64,000 nucleotides of DNA from Theocolax elegans (taxonomy: Eukaryota; Arthropoda; Insecta; Hymenoptera; Cerocephalidae). Of the stretch, positions 8,923-18,692 are shown in pieces. The translations under genes and the position numbers were made by a program. Position 1 is the first letter of the stretch. Each line of letters opens with the position of its first letter. Below the pieces are notes generated by a model that had not been told where the DNA came from, made no database searches, and saw nothing but the letters and a program-made list of their open reading frames with translations. Location: assembly GCA_026168455.1 (NCBI GenBank), contig CM047429.1, positions 35,882,066-35,946,065 of the forward strand, given 5' to 3'.

Positions 8923-9950
8923 TGTGACGTGGTATTCGCGAACCCGGTATAATTAATTATTATTAATAATTAAAATTAACCGTTGGGCCGCGTTGCCCAA
9001 TACCGCGCACACAATTAATTTATTTATCCGAACTGCGGCTGTCGCCAGGAACGCGAGTTCGCTGGGACGTACGGTATGGAGGATTCGGGCGATCCTCCTT
9101 GCCTCGACACGATGTGTAAATTATTAAAATGTCGGCGGGAGCGGGGAGAATAAAAGAAAACACAGTTAATTAAAATAAAAATAGAAGAACATTTATTCTA
9201 CTTTGATTAACAATTGGCCATCCAGGCCTCGTGCCGCGACAATGTTCTTTCGCGCGGGCGGAAGTCCGGGAGTCAACCGGATCGAGATCCTCGCCTGCGG
9301 TTGACTCCTTCCTGAACTCCGCTATTCGGGTACCGGCGTACCCGAATACACTCCCGATGTACTCACACACATACACTCGGGGAAAGGGGGGAACGCGCGG
9401 TAATACAAGATGACTTACCGGGGTGCGCCCCGTGGATGGCCCAGCCGATCCTTGTCCCTGTGTCCTCCTGGGCAACGGAGGACGACGTCGGCTGCGGTGG
9501 TGGAAGGCGGCCCTGTGCCGCGGCGAGTGCCTCGCGAACCGCGTCCGCACTCACACAACACTTCCCGTCCTTGCTCACACTCACCACGTCACTCGCGGCT
9601 CACTCACGAGGATGTTCCGGGTAACCGATGGCTTTGTTGCGCCTCACGCGCCTTATTAGCCGTAAACACTATATTCGGCACCGGAAAGATGTTTTTCCGC
9701 CTCGATCGGCGGATCGGGACATACTGCTTAGGTAATCGCCTAATTTTCGAAAAAGGGATGAGAGTGGGGAACACACACACACTCGCGCTCTCATCCCTAC
9801 GTACCATTGCGCGCGTAATTGTACACTTCGATCGACGTAAACAAATGTCGTCGGTTGGCCTTGACATACCAAAGGCTCCGACGACTTACATTTAACAGAA
9901 TTTAAATACTTCGTTTGCCGCGAAAAGATTGTGTGACGATTTCCGTCACA
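8923..9950 (-). repeat. 5' LTR of Element 1 (1028 bp)
   Basis: The LTR begins TGTGACG and ends CGTCACA on the plus strand, a 7-bp terminal inverted repeat, with the PBS placed correctly at its left. The likely target-site copy is AGGT (9951-9954); its partner is outside the window. Small ORFs across the LTR look spurious. Confidence 0.88.
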
Positions 9951-10511
9951 AGGTGTATAGAGAGAAATTTGGATTTTATTCTACAGCATTCCAGTAATGT
10001 TAAGCTTTCCTCGTCTGTTAATTTATATCCAACATTTGTCTTTATTAGTAGAAGCATTTTATTTATTAAATCAAAATATCATTAATCGTGCTTTCGTAGA
10101 AACTGCTCAAGAACTATTAAAAAAATTTGAATTTATGCAGAAGTATATTATACGAAACATGCCATGACGTATAACATTCACCAATTTTTGTACTTATCGC
10201 AGAGTGTTCTTAATTGGGGATCATTATGGGCGCATACTGGTTATACTTTTGAAACCGGCAATGGTCGACTGTTACAAAAAATACATGCTGCAAAAGAAGT
10301 AATTCACCAAATATGCAGATCAATCAATGAGGTTCAAAGCGAATGTTTATTACGTCAACATATGACTATTAAATTATATTCATCATTTCATTCCTATATT
10401 AATCCTCTTGAAAATAAAAAATTTCAGAATTCATTACAAATTGTAGGTATAAGATATTGTCTACCGATTAAAGTTAGATTAATAAGTTACAATTATCGAG
10501 AGAAAGTGTAA
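9951..10511 (+). pseudogene. DUF4218-like transposon protein fragment, disrupted
   Basis: Two overlapping frames together resemble the DUF4218-type region of DNA-transposon proteins (CACTA-like and relatives). Frame 1, from about 9961 to a TGA at 10165, contains LSLLVEAFYLLNQN. Frame 2 (10164-10511, 115 residues) contains MTYNIHQFLYL and GSLWAHTGYTFETGNG, matching the family pattern 'TYNxHQLLHL ... GPLWxHSAFxFExxNG'. At least one frameshift and an in-frame TAG at 9958 show it is dead. The reading frame begins at the Element 1 LTR, so that retroelement seems to have landed in this gene; the N-terminal half should lie left of the window. Confidence 0.72.
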
Positions 10512-10859
10512 TATAAAAAAAATTTATATATGAATAATAAGTCGATCTGTCGGAGGCGAGGGAAGGAGGAAGAAAACACAATTCTTTCCTTTATTTTTTG
10601 TACAACGTTTCGTTGGCTTGGTCTGCCAACACCTTCAGGTGCCTTTATTCAAACACGACAATTATTTAAAAAATTTTCAAAATATAAATACATAAATAAC
10701 AAACAAGACATACACTATATTAAATATACCTTTTAAATTCGAATTAACGGTGAGTTAAAGAGTCGAATGAACAGTGTAAAATATTGAAAGATCTAACGTA
10801 TATATATATAAACGCGGGTACTACCACAGACATACGTACATAATAATACGTCAGATGTA
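10512..10859. other. A/T-rich intergenic sequence
   Basis: A 68-codon ORF (10530-10736) matches nothing I recognise and has skewed composition. A short (TA)n run lies near 10799. Nothing else is supported. Confidence 0.5.
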
Positions 10860-11204
10860 TCAGCACTTTAAATTTCTAAGAATAGAAAAGTAAGTACTAT
10901 TCAAAAACTTTATGCCATCTTTTGCATTGATGTTATTACTGTCACATTTTATATGAATCATTTCAGAAATTAGTCTTTTATTGTAATTCACTTCTACATC
11001 TAAAATTTTTGTATTATCCCAATTAAATTCATTGTTAGAGTTTTTTACGTGTTGATTTACAACCAAATCTGGATTATTGGTTTTCACATGTTCATTGATT
11101 CCGGTTTTTAAGGAACGTTTGGTTTCACCGTCATATGGAAGCTGAACAATTTTTACATGAGAATTTATAAACAACGTTTGTTTGAACTTATTTGTTGCTA
11201 GCAT
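10860..11204 (-). pseudogene. Penelope-like element C-terminal GIY-YIG endonuclease remnant
   Basis: This 114-codon ORF carries YDGETKRSLKTGINEH, then FNWDNTKILDVE, YNKRLISEMIHIK and NAKDGIKFLN. That follows the Penelope-like GIY-YIG domain (YxGxTxRxLxxRxxEH ... W.....I......R...E...I ... N....). The catalytic Arg is replaced by Gly in KTGINEH, and the normal YIG is YDG. The CxNC cysteines usually just upstream are readable only in another frame, implying a frameshift. RT sequence upstream is not recognisable. This is an old fragment. Confidence 0.75.
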
Positions 11205-11613
11205 ATTTAGTTTAGTTTACATAATTTTATTACCAAATTTAAATGTTTTCTAACTAACGGCAACACTTGAATATTGTAAGATAATAAAATGTTTGCTAAT
11301 TTATCAAAATTATCTAAATAAGGTAGAGAAACATAGGTTAAACGATTTACTTTTCTATCATTTTTTTGAAAATCTGATTTTTTCCTTTGTTATAAATAAT
11401 TTAATCTACTTTGTACATTTGCCTAATAAATGTAATAGGGTAATTATTACTAATCAGTAATTTATTTATAATTTTTAAATTTTTTGTGTAAAATTTTGTA
11501 TCTGCCAACAAACAAGCTCTATCAACAAGAATAAATCAATGTTTCTTTTTTGCTGCATTGGATAGTTGGAAAAATAATTAGTAAGTCTACCGAAATTGGA
11601 CGGTTTTTGGTAC
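11205..11613. other. A/T-rich sequence with no recognisable gene
   Basis: It lies between the Penelope-like remnant and the left LTR of the array. The last four bases before the LTR, GTAC (11610-11613), are the candidate left target-site duplication. The right-hand copy is outside the window. Confidence 0.5.
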
Positions 11614-12386
11614 TGTTACGTCCTAGGGTAGACGTAACATAGAAAAATTAAATAGACTGAATTTAAATTAAAAATAGAAGTTCCCCGTTTTAGTACGCGT
11701 ATAGCGTCAAGGATGGGTGGCAATTCTCCTCGGTATAGCACAGGTCATAGACCCTTCCGAAATTTACGTGCATGGGTAAGCCCGAGGTGCAACAATGAGT
11801 GAGGGCGAGAAAAGGAAAACAACCAACCTTATCGGGCGGGAGATCTACGGTTGACAGGTGGCTGCAACTGCTCGGCTGTCTTTCTCGCTCTCGTTGATCC
11901 TCGATACAGAGACTCCCTTACAATAGAAATGCGGTATAGACTAATTTGGATTTTAAAGGGAATAGGAAAAAGACTGGTGTTTGAAGGTTTAAAGATACTG
12001 CACAATGACTTTTGATATTCTTGCTTTATTTCGCGTTAAATTTTGGATACAGGATTTTACCTTACTTGAGAAAGGACTAAAGAGCAAGAGCGCACACCCC
12101 TGCGCGACATCCCTATTTATATCAAGGGTTTGGGGTGGAGTTTTGGTTCCTCTTGACCAAACAAATATTGTACATTTACTTAATTAATTTATTCTTTGTC
12201 ATGCGTGACCTAATTAAGTTATTGGCTAGAATTTTTCAAGGCGGTTCCTGTCTTTGACGAGGACATCCTACTTTACGTATTAAATGTGTGCGCACGTGTG
12301 TGCGTATGTGTGTGTGCATATGTGTGTGTATATGTGTGTGTATGTGTACGCGCCTGTGTGTACGTTGCGTCTATCATGACGCGACA
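11614..12386 (-). repeat. Left LTR of unit A (773 bp)
   Basis: Plus-strand ends are TGTTACG and GCGACA. The right end abuts a polypurine tract and the left end abuts GTAC. On the minus strand TATAAATA (12114-12121) fits an LTR core promoter. Unlike the other LTRs it has an extra 11-13 bp after CTAGGGTAG, giving a 9-bp inverted repeat TGTTACGTC/GACGTAACA (11614-11639). Confidence 0.88.
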
Positions 12387-12397
12387 CCTCTCCCCTT
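12387..12397 (-). other. Polypurine tract of unit A
   Basis: Minus-strand AAGGGGAGAGG immediately precedes the LTR start TGTCGCG. This is the expected plus-strand priming site. Identical tracts occur at 27684-27694 and 45827-45837. Confidence 0.82.
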
Positions 12398-12522
12398 AGA
12401 GAAGTTTAACGCCAGGCGTAAACGTCCACACGTTTGTTGTCTTGTTTGTTTTTTTTTGTTTGTTGTTTTTTTGTTTGTTGTTTTTTTTTTGTTTATTTGT
12501 TTGTTAATTTTTTTGTTTGTTT

Positions 12523-12553
<31 letters not shown>

Positions 12554-12772
12554 TTTTTCTTAAAAACTAGATATTACAATTATCGCTACATAAATTGGTA
12601 TATATATATATATTATTGTATTTTGTTTATAAATACATATATGCATATGAATATTTTTTTTTATTTTTCTTTCATTTGTGCATTTATTCTAGTAAATCTA
12701 AAAAGAAGAAGAAGGAGAGAAATGAGAATAAACATGAGGAAGGAAAAGATAAAGCAAAAAATCATGCATTTG
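12398..12772. other. 3' untranslated region of unit A
   Basis: Long T-rich tract (A-rich in the element's sense), GTTTGTTT and TATTTATT microsatellites, and (TA)n near 12600. No coding sequence. Confidence 0.6.
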
Positions 12773-13435
12773 TTAATACTCTTGTCCAGCTATCCTTTTT
12801 TGTCTTCTGAGGAGGTCGTATACTTCCTCCTTGCATGAGTCACAGACGTGGAGTGATAAGTCTCCGTATTCCCAGATGCAGCAACAATTCAATCCTTGGT
12901 ATCTGGGGATGTCGAATCGGCCAATGAATTCGCATCGCGGGCAATAATGCCGCGTGTTCTTCACCCTCAAACCGCATTCCACGCAACGAGCCGGTCGTTC
13001 GACTTCTTCCGTGCTGCCGTAATCTAAGAGGGATAATCCCTCTAGGTTTAGATCGCTGTCCCAATGGTTTGTTACTCCTGGCTCCAGTGATCCGTCCATT
13101 ACCTTTTCCAGAAAACTACGGTACTTCTGCCTGTGGTACCGTACCGTATTTGGATCCAAGTCATTGCAGATCCTCTCTTGTACATGTTGTGTATGCCACC
13201 ATTGGCTGGCTATTCTCTCATCAGCAGTGTATGCTGGGTAGTGGTGTCCGGCTATTCCTATCCGGGCACGAGTGGTTCGTCGTACTTGACCGTCTCTCAT
13301 TAGGTATACCCATAAAGAAAAATATTTTCTTAGAAACTGCCACAGGACTGTCGTTTTTCTTAAAGCACGTCGTTCCGTCATCCATCCCACTGACGAATCG
13401 AGTTCTATTTCCATATCCCAGTTGTCGTTGCTCAT
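12773..13435 (-). CDS. 220-aa zinc-cluster protein of unknown function
   Basis: Intact ORF from an ATG at 13433-13435. The N-terminal half is acidic then basic, with aromatic motifs (QWWHTQHVQERI, TVRYHRQKYRSFLEKV). The C-terminal third has CxxC pairs CVEC...CPRC and, after a Cys triplet, CDSC, suggesting two zinc sites of treble-clef or ribbon type. I do not recognise the family. It is the last gene before the 3' LTR, where complex retroviruses keep accessory genes, and has a TATA box at a promoter-like distance. Unit B carries a full-length copy with scattered substitutions, so the frame has survived in two diverged units while its neighbours broke. It could be a captured host or viral regulator. 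Confidence 0.8.
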   Translation of the reverse strand: MSNDNWDMEIELDSSVGWMTERRALRKTTVLWQFLRKYFSLWVYLMRDGQVRRTTRARIGIAGHHYPAYTADERIASQWWHTQHVQERICNDLDPNTVRYHRQKYRSFLEKVMDGSLEPGVTNHWDSDLNLEGLSLLDYGSTEEVERPARCVECGLRVKNTRHYCPRCEFIGRFDIPRYQGLNCCCIWEYGDLSLHVCDSCKEEVYDLLRRQKRIAGQEY

Positions 13436-13510
13436 CTTGGTGTGTGAGGGTTGACGTGTGGCCGTGTTGTTGCTACAAGTAAGAATAGATTGTCAAGCGT
13501 GAAACCCCCC

Positions 13511-13518
13511 TATTTATA
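13511..13518 (-). promoter_or_regulatory. Candidate internal TATA box for the 220-aa ORF
   Basis: Minus-strand TATAAATA, in the context CCTATAAATAGGGGGG, lies 75 nt upstream of the ATG. A start about 30 nt downstream would leave a leader of roughly 50 nt. The site and spacing are the same in unit B (30441-30448). The element's LTR promoter uses the same core. Confidence 0.55.
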
Positions 13519-13861
13519 GGCTGGTACTGTTGGATTTTATGTTTTCTCCACCCCCGTGACTTAATTATGATTCAGGGAAAGCCCTGGATTGGATAAAAAG
13601 AAATAGATAAAATCAAGGGTTTTTTTATAATCTACATCCTATTCATATACATATATTTACTTATTGCGCAAGTTCGAAAGTTATTATAATTTATTTATAA
13701 ACAAATATTTATATTTAAATGATAAGCGAGCATACTGTTTACATTATACATTTTATTATAATAAGTAATTGTTAATTATAAGTCATTTTTAAATGCCTTA
13801 AACATTGTTACTTGGTTCAGTTTTCTCGGATAAAACTGGCGTGTTCGGAGGTGGTTCTGGT

Positions 13862-15518
13862 TCATACGTCTTGGGTGGTGTTCACGGAGTTGCATATACG
13901 TGTTCTCGAGGTAAGAAATTCCATTGGGACGTACTCTACTTTGTCTTTTTTTGATTTCCTAATACATTTTTGGAAAATATATCGACATAGTATTAAGCAT
14001 CCGGCAAAAAGCATTAGTATAATAATCATTCCATGTAAGTAAGCATCAGTTATTTGATTTTCAATTTTAACATTAATAGTTTTATCCGGTTTTAAATCGC
14101 TCGGAAGGTTTTTTCCTGCTCCGATCAACTGCAATGGTGGTAAATAGTACGTGTCCTTTTCTCTCACCAGCAGCTCTGAAGCGTAGTAGATGTTATCGTG
14201 AACCTTAAAGTGGCAGCCCGCTGAGAGGGAAATCGTTCCTGTTTGTTGAAAAGTGTATGTCTCCTCGAATCCTGGACAAAATACATTTACGAGTGTAGGC
14301 TTTGCGACTGAGTAAACATAGTGTCTTGGATGAGCAGTTTTAATGATGTATAAGTTCTTGCCTTTCATAAAATTAATTTTACATGAACTAAAAGTTGCAT
14401 AGTCTTGTTCCAGTAATAATTTGCTTTCACACTCTCGTTGGAGATGCACAGGGTTTTCCCTTACGCATATATAATTCCTTTGTAATTTAATGCATCTCGA
14501 CAGCTGTGTTGTACTTAAAAAGGTGTGTTTTTCCCCGTTGGGAAGAGAGGCTTTAAAATCGTCCCTGGGTTGAATGTACGCTGCATTATGGATTAAATCC
14601 CCTTGTTGGAAAACTGGCACTGGAAGCATTTTGTACAAAGTGTGCGTTTCCTTTTCTACCATTGGCATTATTATTTGCATAATTATGTGATCTTTATAAA
14701 TTGTTAATTCTCTTGGAGCGAACTCGGCAATTATTTGTTCAATTTTTACCGGACTCTTGGTTTCGGATACTTTTTCTATCATTTTTAAAATAATTCTTAA
14801 ATTTCTTGTAGCGCCGGAAAACTTTGTTGTTGACAATAAACTTGTTATCGTGTTGGCTATATCCAAGTAACTATCCAAATTTTGTAATGCTAGATTGATT
14901 GTTTCCTCAACTCTTGATTTGTCAATATCTATTACTCCTATTTCTCCTTGTAGTATTTGTAATATTGCTTCCAGTTGCTTCATTTCTACAGACATTTTTT
15001 CTAGAGTTTGCATGATTTCATTATCTATGTACGCCTTTGCCGTACCTCTTCCTAAACATTGCTTCTCGAGAGTGATGTCTCATTTGCGTAATAATTGGTA
15101 CTATATCTAGTGATGAATTTTTTGTAAATGCGTTTTCGTCCCCCCCCTTATCTAAAACTTCGTCCCCTGACGAATATGAAGTCGCTGAAGTGATATAAGC
15201 GTCTCTTATTCTAGAGAGCTCGCGCATTTTTTCTTGTAATAAATAAATTCTGCTTATCGTTACCGCGTCCTTTAGCCTTGTATACGTGTCGGATTGTACA
15301 ATATCTTGTATTATTTTTGTAAAATTTTCTTGGATTCCAAAAACTTTCTGCGTGTCAATTGTAGTTATTATACACCATTCTTGTTTAATAAAGTCTATTT
15401 CTTGCAATCAATTAAAAATGATGCCGGGGTTATTTCGCTCTGTTACAATTGCCTTATTTTGAGTCGTCGCAATCACAACGTGAAACACGATGAAAAATGC
15501 GCACATAATCTTCTCCAT
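13862..15518 (-). pseudogene. env: Gypsy/baculovirus-F-type envelope gene, disrupted (unit A)
   Basis: The ATG at 15518 starts a hydrophobic signal-like segment (MEKIMCAFFIVFHVVIA). An in-frame TGA follows at 15408-15410, then the frame stays open to about 15060, where sequence continuity moves to another frame (13862-15013). The main body has the layout of insect gypsy Env and baculovirus F: a heptad-rich region, then LYKMLPVPVFQQGD, YIQPRDDF, spaced Cys residues (C..YICV, ECESKLL, CPGFEETY), a membrane anchor (MIIILMLFAGCLILC) and a basic tail. It would encode the membrane-fusion glycoprotein. The TGA and the frame change are present in all three units. Unit A alone also lost 31 bp near 13921, which alters the tail. 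Confidence 0.8.
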
Positions 15519-15725
15519 TTTGTCTGTAACATAATAATAAAAAACTTTATTATGTCCAACATATTGTTCCTTTATTTATGTGCGTTTGTATATATATATA
15601 TTTTTTTAACATATTTTTCCTATGCGTTCCAATTTATCGTATTATGTTAATTACACATATTTTTATGTTTCTCTGAGATTTATTTCAATACGCGCTTAAT
15701 ATCATCGGTATATGCATAATTTCTC
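15519..15725. other. Spacer between Env start and Cys-rich ORF
   Basis: A/T-rich with a short (TA)n run near 15590. This is the likely region for an env splice acceptor, but I cannot pick a site. Confidence 0.4.
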
Positions 15726-16214
15726 TCATTCAGCTTTATTTTCTTTTTTCACCTCTTGAATCTTTGGATATGTTGATTCCGCTCTACTGGTTGCTGTATG
15801 TTGGTCGATTCCGTTAGTGCTTCGTTTACATAATACTTTCGTGCTCTCTTCGAATAGAATACTATTTTGTTTATTTACTCGCGCTGGAGTCAAGAAATTC
15901 CATTTAAGTTGTTCTCGAGGTTGTAATTGCGATGTTATACATTCGTGTAGTCCGCCATTTACGCGCGTTAGTACATATCCATTGCATTTAACTTCTTGCT
16001 CGATAAGACAACTTTTGAAAGGAATTGGGAGTCCGCAACAAAAACATTTTAGATCAGTAAAAGTACAAATTAATTCGCGTATCGTTCGTGTAGCACTTAA
16101 TGAAAACCGAATTTTTTCTATGTGTGATAATTTTGTTGTATAACAATAATGACACAGGTATGTATTATGACAAAAATAGCAAAGTCGCTCCCAATTTCTT
16201 ACTAAAACTGACAT
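15726..16214 (-). CDS. 162-aa Cys-rich accessory ORF
   Basis: Intact in unit A from an ATG at 16212-16214. Cys pairs near the N-terminus (LCYFCHN, LCHYC) and about 32 residues on (KCFCCG), plus further Cys (KSCL, VKC, HEC), suggest two zinc sites. The C-terminal half is polar and Glu/Lys-rich. I do not recognise the family. It lies between the Gag-like ORF and env. In units B and C a nonsense change truncates it to 115 residues after PARVQK, with the Cys-rich half retained. Candidate roles (regulator, nucleic-acid-binding protein) are guesses. Confidence 0.7.
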   Translation of the reverse strand: MSVLVRNWERLCYFCHNTYLCHYCYTTKLSHIEKIRFSLSATRTIRELICTFTDLKCFCCGLPIPFKSCLIEQEVKCNGYVLTRVNGGLHECITSQLQPREQLKWNFLTPARVNKQNSILFEESTKVLCKRSTNGIDQHTATSRAESTYPKIQEVKKENKAE

Positions 16215-16283
16215 TTTTTTTTTATTAATATAGTATACTGTTTAAACTTATAGAATATTCCTATACTGTCTAAATATAGGTAT

Positions 16284-16334
<51 letters not shown>

Positions 16335-16695
16335 TAAATTCTTAATTAAAATTTTATATCGATAGGCAAACCACAAACAGTAGCAAGTAAATAAATAATG
16401 AACTATATATATATATATATATATATTACGTTCCTTTATTTTACGTAATATTAATTTTTAGTCCTAAGATTAATTGAGTCTTTTGTCCCTAAAGTACTTA
16501 GACAGATTTGCTAATAATATTTCATTAGTATTTATCGCAAAAGGTTACTATAATCTTGCGTAGGAAAGAACTGGATGCGGCAGAATTGGCCTGTAGCATG
16601 AAAGGTTTCGATTTTCCCATCGATCTACACCATCATCCATTCAATTCTGTATGGATAAAAAAAAATCGTTTATTTATTTTATGTATTTAAATTAA
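16215..16695. other. Spacer with long TA microsatellites; empty foldback site
   Basis: (TA)n runs at about 16283-16332 and 16406-16426. The second is the position where units B and C carry the 2.83-kb palindrome, so unit A represents the empty target. No gene seen. Confidence 0.7.
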
Positions 16696-17091
16696 TTACT
16701 GTAGAATAATCGAACATCGTTTTCTAAACATTCTCAAGTCATCTAAATGATATTGAATGTTGCGCGCATGACGAATTGCATGGTCCAGATTTGTGTAGAT
16801 TTCCGGTTTACAAATGTATCTTTTGACTTCCGGTCGAAGCCCCTTTAAAAATGCCCTAAGTGCTAAATTTTCGCGTTGTAGGCATGAATCGGTTATTTCC
16901 CTGCATTCTTCTTGTGCTATTTCTCCCAATGTTTTATAATTATGTAACATTCTTTCCATTCGTGCGCCGAATTGGAAAGTGCTTTCGTTTCGTTTTTGCG
17001 ATGCCCATGTAATTTGAATTCTCAAATTAATCAAAGCGCTCATAACATTATATCTTTGTACTTCTGCTAATGTATATATTTTTTTTTCCAT
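16696..17091 (-). CDS. Small Gag-like (capsid C-terminal-like) ORF
   Basis: The ATG at 17089-17091 gives about 131 residues (open 10 codons further without ATG). The segment SQKRNESTFQFGARMERML ... ALRAFLKGLRPEVKRYI ... NLDHAIRHARNIQYHL has the pattern of a Ty3/gypsy capsid: Gln-Lys-x-x-Glu-Ser region, 'FLxGLxPE', then a Leu/Ala-spaced helix. It lacks a zinc knuckle and is distinct in sequence from this element's own gag (compare FFIRGLHWVIKARM). It sits downstream of the glycoprotein gene. It could be a captured gag fragment or a truncated-Gag regulator. In units B and C a 1-nt deletion after the CREITDSC segment breaks it. Confidence 0.65.
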   Translation of the reverse strand: MEKKIYTLAEVQRYNVMSALINLRIQITWASQKRNESTFQFGARMERMLHNYKTLGEIAQEECREITDSCLQRENLALRAFLKGLRPEVKRYICKPEIYTNLDHAIRHARNIQYHLDDLRMFRKRCSIILQ

Positions 17092-17177
17092 TTTACAATT
17101 TTTTGATTTTATAAATGACACCTTTTATTTTTTTTTGTTTAAAAAAAAACTGCAGTTGAAATAGCAAAATTTACACG

Positions 17178-18692
17178 TTATCGAATTTGCGTTTTAAGGT
17201 GTTGTCTTAGTGCTTGGATTTCCGCTTGGGTGTAAATTCCGCTTTTTGCAAGTTCGGTTGGCTCTGTGTAATTCCAGTTATTTTTAGTAGTTGGTTTTAA
17301 AATGTCTGGTTTTACTTCCTTAGTTGTTCCTCTTGGTAAAATAGTAAACCAATCTTCCCCTAGTAAGAACATAGGAGGAATCAGAACACTGCAGGCAGCT
17401 TCGGTTCCATATTGTTTTAAAATATGTGTCCTTGGCGTCAAAAAATAATCTTTGCCGTCTTTGGTTACTGGTAACTCTTGGTAACATTTTGTAGTTTCTC
17501 TTCGTTGAACGTCAATTTGTAAGCACTTCATTAAGTGCACAACTTCTCCGGCTACCAAGCCCATGTAACCACTTTTTTTCATAATTTGATATGTAAAAAC
17601 GTCAGGTGCTGTTGCTGCAATGCTTAATGCATTTGATATAACTCTTCTTTCCAATTCGCATTTTTGCAAAATTAAATTGCTATTTAATGTTTTTAATTGT
17701 CCTTTAATATGTTTTTCTACGTAAACGAATTTAGAGTTTACGTATGCAAAAATGTCGAAATTTTCTATTGACGGATTTCTTACGGCTTGGAAGGTTTCTG
17801 TTATTGGTCCTTCTAGAAAAAATAATTTTGGGTGCTCTGTTCTAATTAATTCATACGAACACACCGGAATTTGTCCTAAAGTCGTAAAAGCAAAGGTTAT
17901 CTCGCTCGATTCCATTACATATACCGGATGTTGCTCATTGCCTTGTTCTACAACTTTATTAACATAACCCGCGTATAATTCTGAGTATTTACTGCGTTCG
18001 CATGCCTGTACTGGTAACCTATCCCAAAAGACGTACCCTGCTTCTACGTCAATACAATCATCTTGATTAAACTTACAGCGCGTACCGGATCGTAAAATGA
18101 CCTCGTTAGCATTTAAGTTTACCGGTGCATAGTAATCCCTTAAAGTAATGGTAACATAGCCCGTGACTATAGCATCGTCAAAAATACCATATGGATCCGC
18201 GTACATTCCTGCGTTACTACAATCTCCTGCTTGATCTACCTTTCCAACAAACGTCATTGGGTGGACAATCGATCCGTTCAGTTTTAAGTTACTTATTACT
18301 TCGTCTCGTACTCGGTGTTCGCGGTATACATGCATTCTATTACATTCTTCCCTAGAAATTTCATCAATAAACTGAACCTCCCCTCTGTTTTTGTCTTTTC
18401 TATGCGAAAACGCGCCGCAGTATGTTACCGATCTTTTTATTTCTACTTTATAAAGCTTTACATGAGTGCTTGAAAAATCATTTAATTGCAATAGTCGTAC
18501 ATAAATTTTTGTTGTATTTACTACTGGTTCAGGTATGTCGCATTCTCCTACGTGAATTAACGAAAATGTTGCTAAATTTGAGACGTGCTGCGAACAGTCG
18601 TACCCTATGATTGCGTTAATATAGATTTTCCTTGGTATAATAGTTGTGAGATAAATGATGGCCAATAGTGTTTTACAACTCATCTGCAACAT
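17178..18692 (-). pseudogene. Chuvirus-like glycoprotein gene, C-terminus lost (unit A)
   Basis: The ATG at 18690-18692 (after TTGCAG, a possible splice acceptor) opens a 504-codon ORF with a hydrophobic leader, then GYDCSQHVSNLATFSLIHVG. This N-terminal signature (YDC ... N-T/S ... L-x-x-V/D-G-x-C), with later Cys-rich segments (YCGAFSHRKD, GTRCKFNQDDCIDVEAGY), resembles glycoproteins of arthropod chuviruses (Jingchuvirales), known as endogenous copies in insects. Relative to units B and C about 0.6 kb is deleted, removing the membrane anchor and most of the cytoplasmic tail. The family call is from pattern memory; an alternative is another class of arthropod-virus glycoprotein. Confidence 0.7.

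Larger units (their letters stand above)
1..9950 (-). mobile_element. Element 1: Ty3/gypsy LTR retrotransposon, 3' end outside the window
   Basis: On the minus strand the order is LTR (8923-9950), primer binding site (8905-8920), leader (6198-8904), gag (3510-6197) and pol (from 3588 to the left edge). The rest of integrase, the polypurine tract and the 3' LTR lie beyond position 1. The order protease, RT, RNase H, integrase is the Ty3/gypsy arrangement. Gag and pol are open throughout, the LTR ends are intact and a frameshift signal is preserved, so this copy may be young. No envelope ORF can be assessed because the window ends inside integrase. Confidence 0.93.

Noticed and set aside
10530..10736. 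Possible small gene between the DUF4218-like pseudogene and the Penelope-like remnant
   Set aside because: 68 codons, A/T-driven composition, no motif and no promoter-like context.
12288..12838. Plus-strand ORFs across CA/GT and T-rich microsatellites in LTR and 3' UTR
   Set aside because: Low-complexity translation (Cys-Val, Phe-Leu runs) in an LTR and UTR; no protein-like composition.
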